A stretch of 64,000 bases of DNA from the NCBI RefSeq assembly GCF_025685625.1, contig NZ_JAGSYI010000002.1, positions 124,001 to 188,000 on the forward strand. Direction: 5' to 3'. Shown here one piece after another: positions 60,907-64,000 of the stretch. Position 1 is the stretch's first letter; each line of letters starts with the position of its first letter. The stretch is from Acidicapsa acidisoli (lineage in GTDB: Bacteria > Acidobacteriota > Terriglobia > Terriglobales > Acidobacteriaceae). The notes below the pieces were generated by a model. It saw only the letters and a list, made by a program, of their open reading frames with translations, ran no database searches and had not been told where the DNA came from. The position numbers were made by a program, and so were the translations under genes.

Positions 60907-63900
60907 ATGAATGATTCCTCGGGCGGCGACAAATCAGGTATTCCGGGAGAAGACACGCCTCGTGGCGGGTCAGAAGTTGCTTCCTCCAAGGTGCCGGATA
61001 GTTTGCAGTCTCCGCAACGTCACCCTCCGAACCAGGAGCCTCAGGACTCTCGCGCTACTATCATCGCCGCTGCGGCATTCCGCACCGATTCCAATCCTGC
61101 GGTCACGAACGGAGCTCCACCACAGAATCCGGATGCAACCATCGTTGGCGTTACGCGCAACACAATCGCGAGCAACGCCACCATCATTTCGGGAGGCGCA
61201 ACTGGCCGGCTTCCATCTCCGGAAGCGGCGAACGGCTCGGTCGGGAACCTGCTTTTACTTCAGATCGGAACAGTCCTGGGCAGCCGCTATGAGATTCTCG
61301 AGCTCCTCGGAGAAGGCGGCATGGGAGCTGTGTATAAGGCCGCCGACCGCGAGGTGGACCGAATCGTAGCCCTAAAGGTTATCCGTCCTCAGATGGCCTT
61401 AAATCCGGAGATCCTGGCCCGCTTCAAGCAGGAACTCTTGCTCTCGTCCAAGGTGACGCATCGCAACGTGATCCGGATTTACGACCTCGGCGAAGCCCAG
61501 GGCGTGAAGTTCATCACCATGGAGTTCCTGGATGGCGAGAACCTCCATGACATCCTGAGGCAACGGCAAAAACTGAGTATTGCGGAAGCGGTCGACATCA
61601 TGGAGCAGGTTGCCAACGGCCTGGCCGCCGCTCACCGGGAAGGCATTATCCATCGCGACCTGAAGCCGGCCAACATCATGGTCGAAAAAAGTGGCCGCAT
61701 CGTGGTGATGGACTTTGGATTGGCCCGCACTTTCTCCGGCGATGGAATGACACAGACCGGCATGATGCTGGGGACGATGGAGTATATGTCTCCGGAGCAG
61801 GCGCAAGGTCTGGAGGTAAAGGCCAGCTCCGACATCTTCACAATCGGCCTGATCCTATATGAATTACTTGCCGGGGTTACGCCCTTCTACGCCGAGAGCG
61901 CGATCGCAAGTCTGTTGAAGCGCACGCAACAACGCGCCGTGCCGTTGGCGGATGTCGATAGGAATATTCCAGGTTCGCTCAGCAACATTGTTGCGAAATG
62001 TCTAGAGAAGGAACCGGCACATCGCTACCAGAGCGCCAAAGATCTGGTAGGGGACCTTCGCGCATGGCAAGGCAAAAGCGGCAAAGTTTCTGCTTCTTCG
62101 CTACGGCTGCGTCTGAACCGTATCCGGGAGCTTCCATGGACCTATCTTGCGGTCTCCGGCATCGCAACGGCGGTGATTGCAGTTGGAATTGCGTGGTTCA
62201 TCATCGGGAGGCAGCGGGCTGCCAAGCCAGAGCCGCACGGTCCGGTCTCGGTGCTGGTTGGCGACTTTACCAACCATACCGGCGACCCGGTCCTGGATGA
62301 GACGATCGAGCCGATGCTCGGCGTGGCATTGGAAGGCGCCAGCTTTATCAACTCGTACAGTCGCGGCGATGCGCGAAGGCTTGCTGCGAAACTTCCGAAT
62401 CCCACGAACAAACTCGATGAGCAGTCCGCGCGGCTGGTTGCTGTAAGCCAGGGCGTCAACGTGGTGATTACGGGTGACATTAGCCTGAGGGGCAGCGAGT
62501 ACGATATTTCGGCAATCGCTCTAGACTCCGTAAGTGGCAGCGTGCTGGCAAAAGCGGACATCACCGTCTCCAATAAACAAGAGATTGTGAGCGATCTTCC
62601 CAAACTGGTGGTTCCATTTCGTAAAGCCCTGGGCGACGCCACCCCCGCTTCGCGCCAGTTTGAGCAGGTCAGCGGGGGTTTTACCGCTGCATCTTTAGAG
62701 GCCGTCCATCAGGACGCTCTCGGTGTGGAAGAACAGTTCGCCGGCAAATTCCAGGAAGCGTTCAATTCGTTTCAGAAAGCAGCAGAACTGGACCCGCAGT
62801 TCGCGCGGGCGTATACCGGCATGGCCGCCATGGAAGAGAATCTGGGGAAATCCGCGGACGCTGTAAAGTACATGAAGCTTGCGATGCAGCATGTGGACCG
62901 CATGACTGAGCGGGAGCTCTATCGCAACCGCGGCTTGTATTACCTCACCACAGGCGAGTGGCAAAATTGCGTTCAGGAATACTCAAAGCTCGTCACGCGC
63001 TATCCCGCCGACCGTGTCGGTCAAAATAATCTTGCAAGCTGCTACACCCAGTTACGCGATGCGCCAAAGGCGCTGGAAGCGGCGCAACACGCCGTCGAGA
63101 TTGTTCCCAAGGGAGTGGGGCCGCGGTTGAACCTGGCCTTCATCAGTGTCTTTGCCGGAGATTTTACCTCGGGCGACAAAGAAGCGCACACCGCATTGAC
63201 GATCAGCCCATCCGCTGCGCAAGCATATCTGGTACTTGCGGAAGCCCAGCTTGGACAAGGCCAAATCGAAAAATCGGCGGAAGACTACCATCAGCTCGAG
63301 AAGTTTGGCTCCGATGGCGCATCGACCGCGGCAGTTGGACTGGCCGATCTCGCCGCCTACCAGGGAAAGTATGCCGAGGCGGTGCGCATCCTCACCCAAG
63401 GCACCGACGCCGATCTGACGGCCAAAATGACTGATAATGCCGCGAGGAAATGTGTAGCGCTTGCGAACATGGAGGAATTACAAGGGCACCATGCGGCAGC
63501 ATTTGCCGACATCGATAAAGCGCTGGCAAACAGCCAAACTGCCCAAATCCAATTCCTCGCGGCGATCAGTTACGTCGACGCAGGAGATCTTGCAAAAGCA
63601 CAAAAGCTCGCAACGAATCTCTCGTCGCAGTTATCGGGTGAGCCACAGTCTTACGGCAAGATCATCGAAGGCATGATTGCTCTCAAGCGCAAAGATGCCA
63701 AAGGAGCCGTGAAACAGATCACAGCCGCAATCCATCTACTAGATACCTGGATCGGCCGCTTCGAACTCGGGCGGGCATACCTCGAAGCGGGAGCCTATAC
63801 GGAGGCTGATTCAGAGTTCGATCAATGCATGCATCGCCGAGGGGAAGCCATCGAGCTATTCATGGATAACACGCCGACTTATACGTATTTTCCGCCCATC

Positions 63901-64000
63901 TACTATTATCAAGGACGCGCGCGGGAAGGCATGAAAAGTCAAGGGTTCGCGGATTTTTATAAAACATATCTCAGCATCCGTGGAGGGTCCTCCGAAGACC
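60907..64000 (+). CDS. Ser/Thr protein kinase (PknB-like) with membrane helix and TPR tail, 3' end outside window
   Basis: The frame from the ATG at 60907 stays open to the window end (1,031 codons). Residues 1-120 are a Pro/Ser/Thr-rich linker. The kinase domain (~128-395) has GEGGMGAVYKAAD, the catalytic HREGIIHRDLKPANIM, the DFG (MDFGLARTFS) and the activation segment LGTMEYMSPEQAQG. A membrane helix follows (YLAVSGIATAVIAVGIAWFI, about 411-430). The outer part starts with GPVSVLVGDFTNHTGDPVLD and continues as TPR-like repeats (FQEAFNSFQKAAELDPQFAR, YAEAVRILTQG). This kinase/TPR architecture is very common in acidobacteria. Confidence 0.9.
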   Translation, partial: MNDSSGGDKSGIPGEDTPRGGSEVASSKVPDSLQSPQRHPPNQEPQDSRATIIAAAAFRTDSNPAVTNGAPPQNPDATIVGVTRNTIASNATIISGGATGRLPSPEAANGSVGNLLLLQIGTVLGSRYEILELLGEGGMGAVYKAADREVDRIVALKVIRPQMALNPEILARFKQELLLSSKVTHRNVIRIYDLGEAQGVKFITMEFLDGENLHDILRQRQKLSIAEAVDIMEQVANGLAAAHREGIIHRDLKPANIMVEKSGRIVVMDFGLARTFSGDGMTQTGMMLGTMEYMSPEQAQGLEVKASSDIFTIGLILYELLAGVTPFYAESAIASLLKRTQQRAVPLADVDRNIPGSLSNIVAKCLEKEPAHRYQSAKDLVGDLRAWQGKSGKVSASSLRLRLNRIRELPWTYLAVSGIATAVIAVGIAWFIIGRQRAAKPEPHGPVSVLVGDFTNHTGDPVLDETIEPMLGVALEGASFINSYSRGDARRLAAKLPNPTNKLDEQSARLVAVSQGVNVVITGDISLRGSEYDISAIALDSVSGSVLAKADITVSNKQEIVSDLPKLVVPFRKALGDATPASRQFEQVSGGFTAASLEAVHQDALGVEEQFAGKFQEAFNSFQKAAELDPQFARAYTGMAAMEENLGKSADAVKYMKLAMQHVDRMTERELYRNRGLYYLTTGEWQNCVQEYSKLVTRYPADRVGQNNLASCYTQLRDAPKALEAAQHAVEIVPKGVGPRLNLAFISVFAGDFTSGDKEAHTALTISPSAAQAYLVLAEAQLGQGQIEKSAEDYHQLEKFGSDGASTAAVGLADLAAYQGKYAEAVRILTQGTDADLTAKMTDNAARKCVALANMEELQGHHAAAFADIDKALANSQTAQIQFLAAISYVDAGDLAKAQKLATNLSSQLSGEPQSYGKIIEGMIALKRKDAKGAVKQITAAIHLLDTWIGRFELGRAYLEAGAYTEADSEFDQCMHRRGEAIELFMDNTPTYTYFPPIYYYQGRAREGMKSQGFADFYKTYLSIRGGSSED

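Noticed and set aside
1-64000. CRISPR arrays
   Set aside because: No set of regularly spaced identical direct repeats was seen; the repeats found are dispersed palindromes.

Overview
The window looks like one contig from a soil-type Acidobacteriota (Terriglobia/Acidobacteriaceae-like) genome. The evidence is a fused exosortase E/CPBP protease with PEVD-type C-terminal sorting signals, winged-helix/beta-propeller regulators, Ser/Thr kinases with TPR tails, a secreted rhamnogalacturonan-degradation cluster, Tat-exported enzymes, and several families of short palindromic intergenic repeats. The assignment rests on gene style and is an inference.

Region 1 (1-36.8 kb) is chromosomal core plus lineage-specific genes. 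It holds a partial DUF1566 protein, pdxS, an arginine/lysine/ornithine-type decarboxylase, a PadR regulator with a membrane partner, an esterase-fold protein lacking its nucleophile, recQ, the exosortase E locus with three candidate substrates, a thioesterase/threonine-dehydratase pair, an exported Fe/Mn superoxide dismutase, and an A-T-TE NRPS-like enzyme. These are followed by a cytochrome c lipoprotein with miaB and a bifunctional nuclease, two tandem secreted paralogues, an aldo/keto reductase, a DinB-like protein, a cupin, a MATE exporter, a pectin/rhamnogalacturonan operon (SGNH esterase, GH105, DUF4861, KduI), a LysR regulator, a PilZ protein and a GH2 glycosidase.

Region 2 (36.83-55.85 kb) is a genomic island inserted at the 3' end of tRNA-Ser(GGA). 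The last 20 bases of the tRNA gene plus two more are repeated exactly about 19 kb downstream, beside the remnant of a tyrosine-recombinase N-terminus. The island carries a decayed Tn3-family transposon (tnpA pseudogene, resolvase) with three copies of its end: one at 39151, one at 43020 and an outlying one at 51907. Between the second and third ends is a multihaem electron-transfer operon: a DmsE/MtrA-like decahaem cytochrome, an MtrB/PioB-like outer-membrane barrel, a small monohaem cytochrome c and a NapC/NirT/ImcH-like inner-membrane hexahaem cytochrome. A phosphotransacetylase-family enzyme and a tandem-domain universal stress protein flank it. Together the cytochromes could carry electrons from quinol through the periplasm and across the outer membrane (extracellular electron transfer or reduction of an outside acceptor). 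No outer-surface MtrC-type cytochrome is visible. Right of the third transposon end, but still in the island, are a RoxA/MauG-like dihaem protein and a divergent winged-helix/beta-propeller regulator.

Region 3 (55.85-64 kb) is a degraded stretch. It has a broken SRAP (YedK/HMCES) gene, two broken response-regulator receivers and several intact-looking small proteins, then a STAS-domain protein and a Ser/Thr kinase with TPR repeats that runs off the window.

The most notable observation is the MtrAB/ImcH-like porin-cytochrome operon lying inside a tRNA-Ser island and bracketed by Tn3-family ends, which suggests that respiration with an extracellular acceptor is a mobile trait here.
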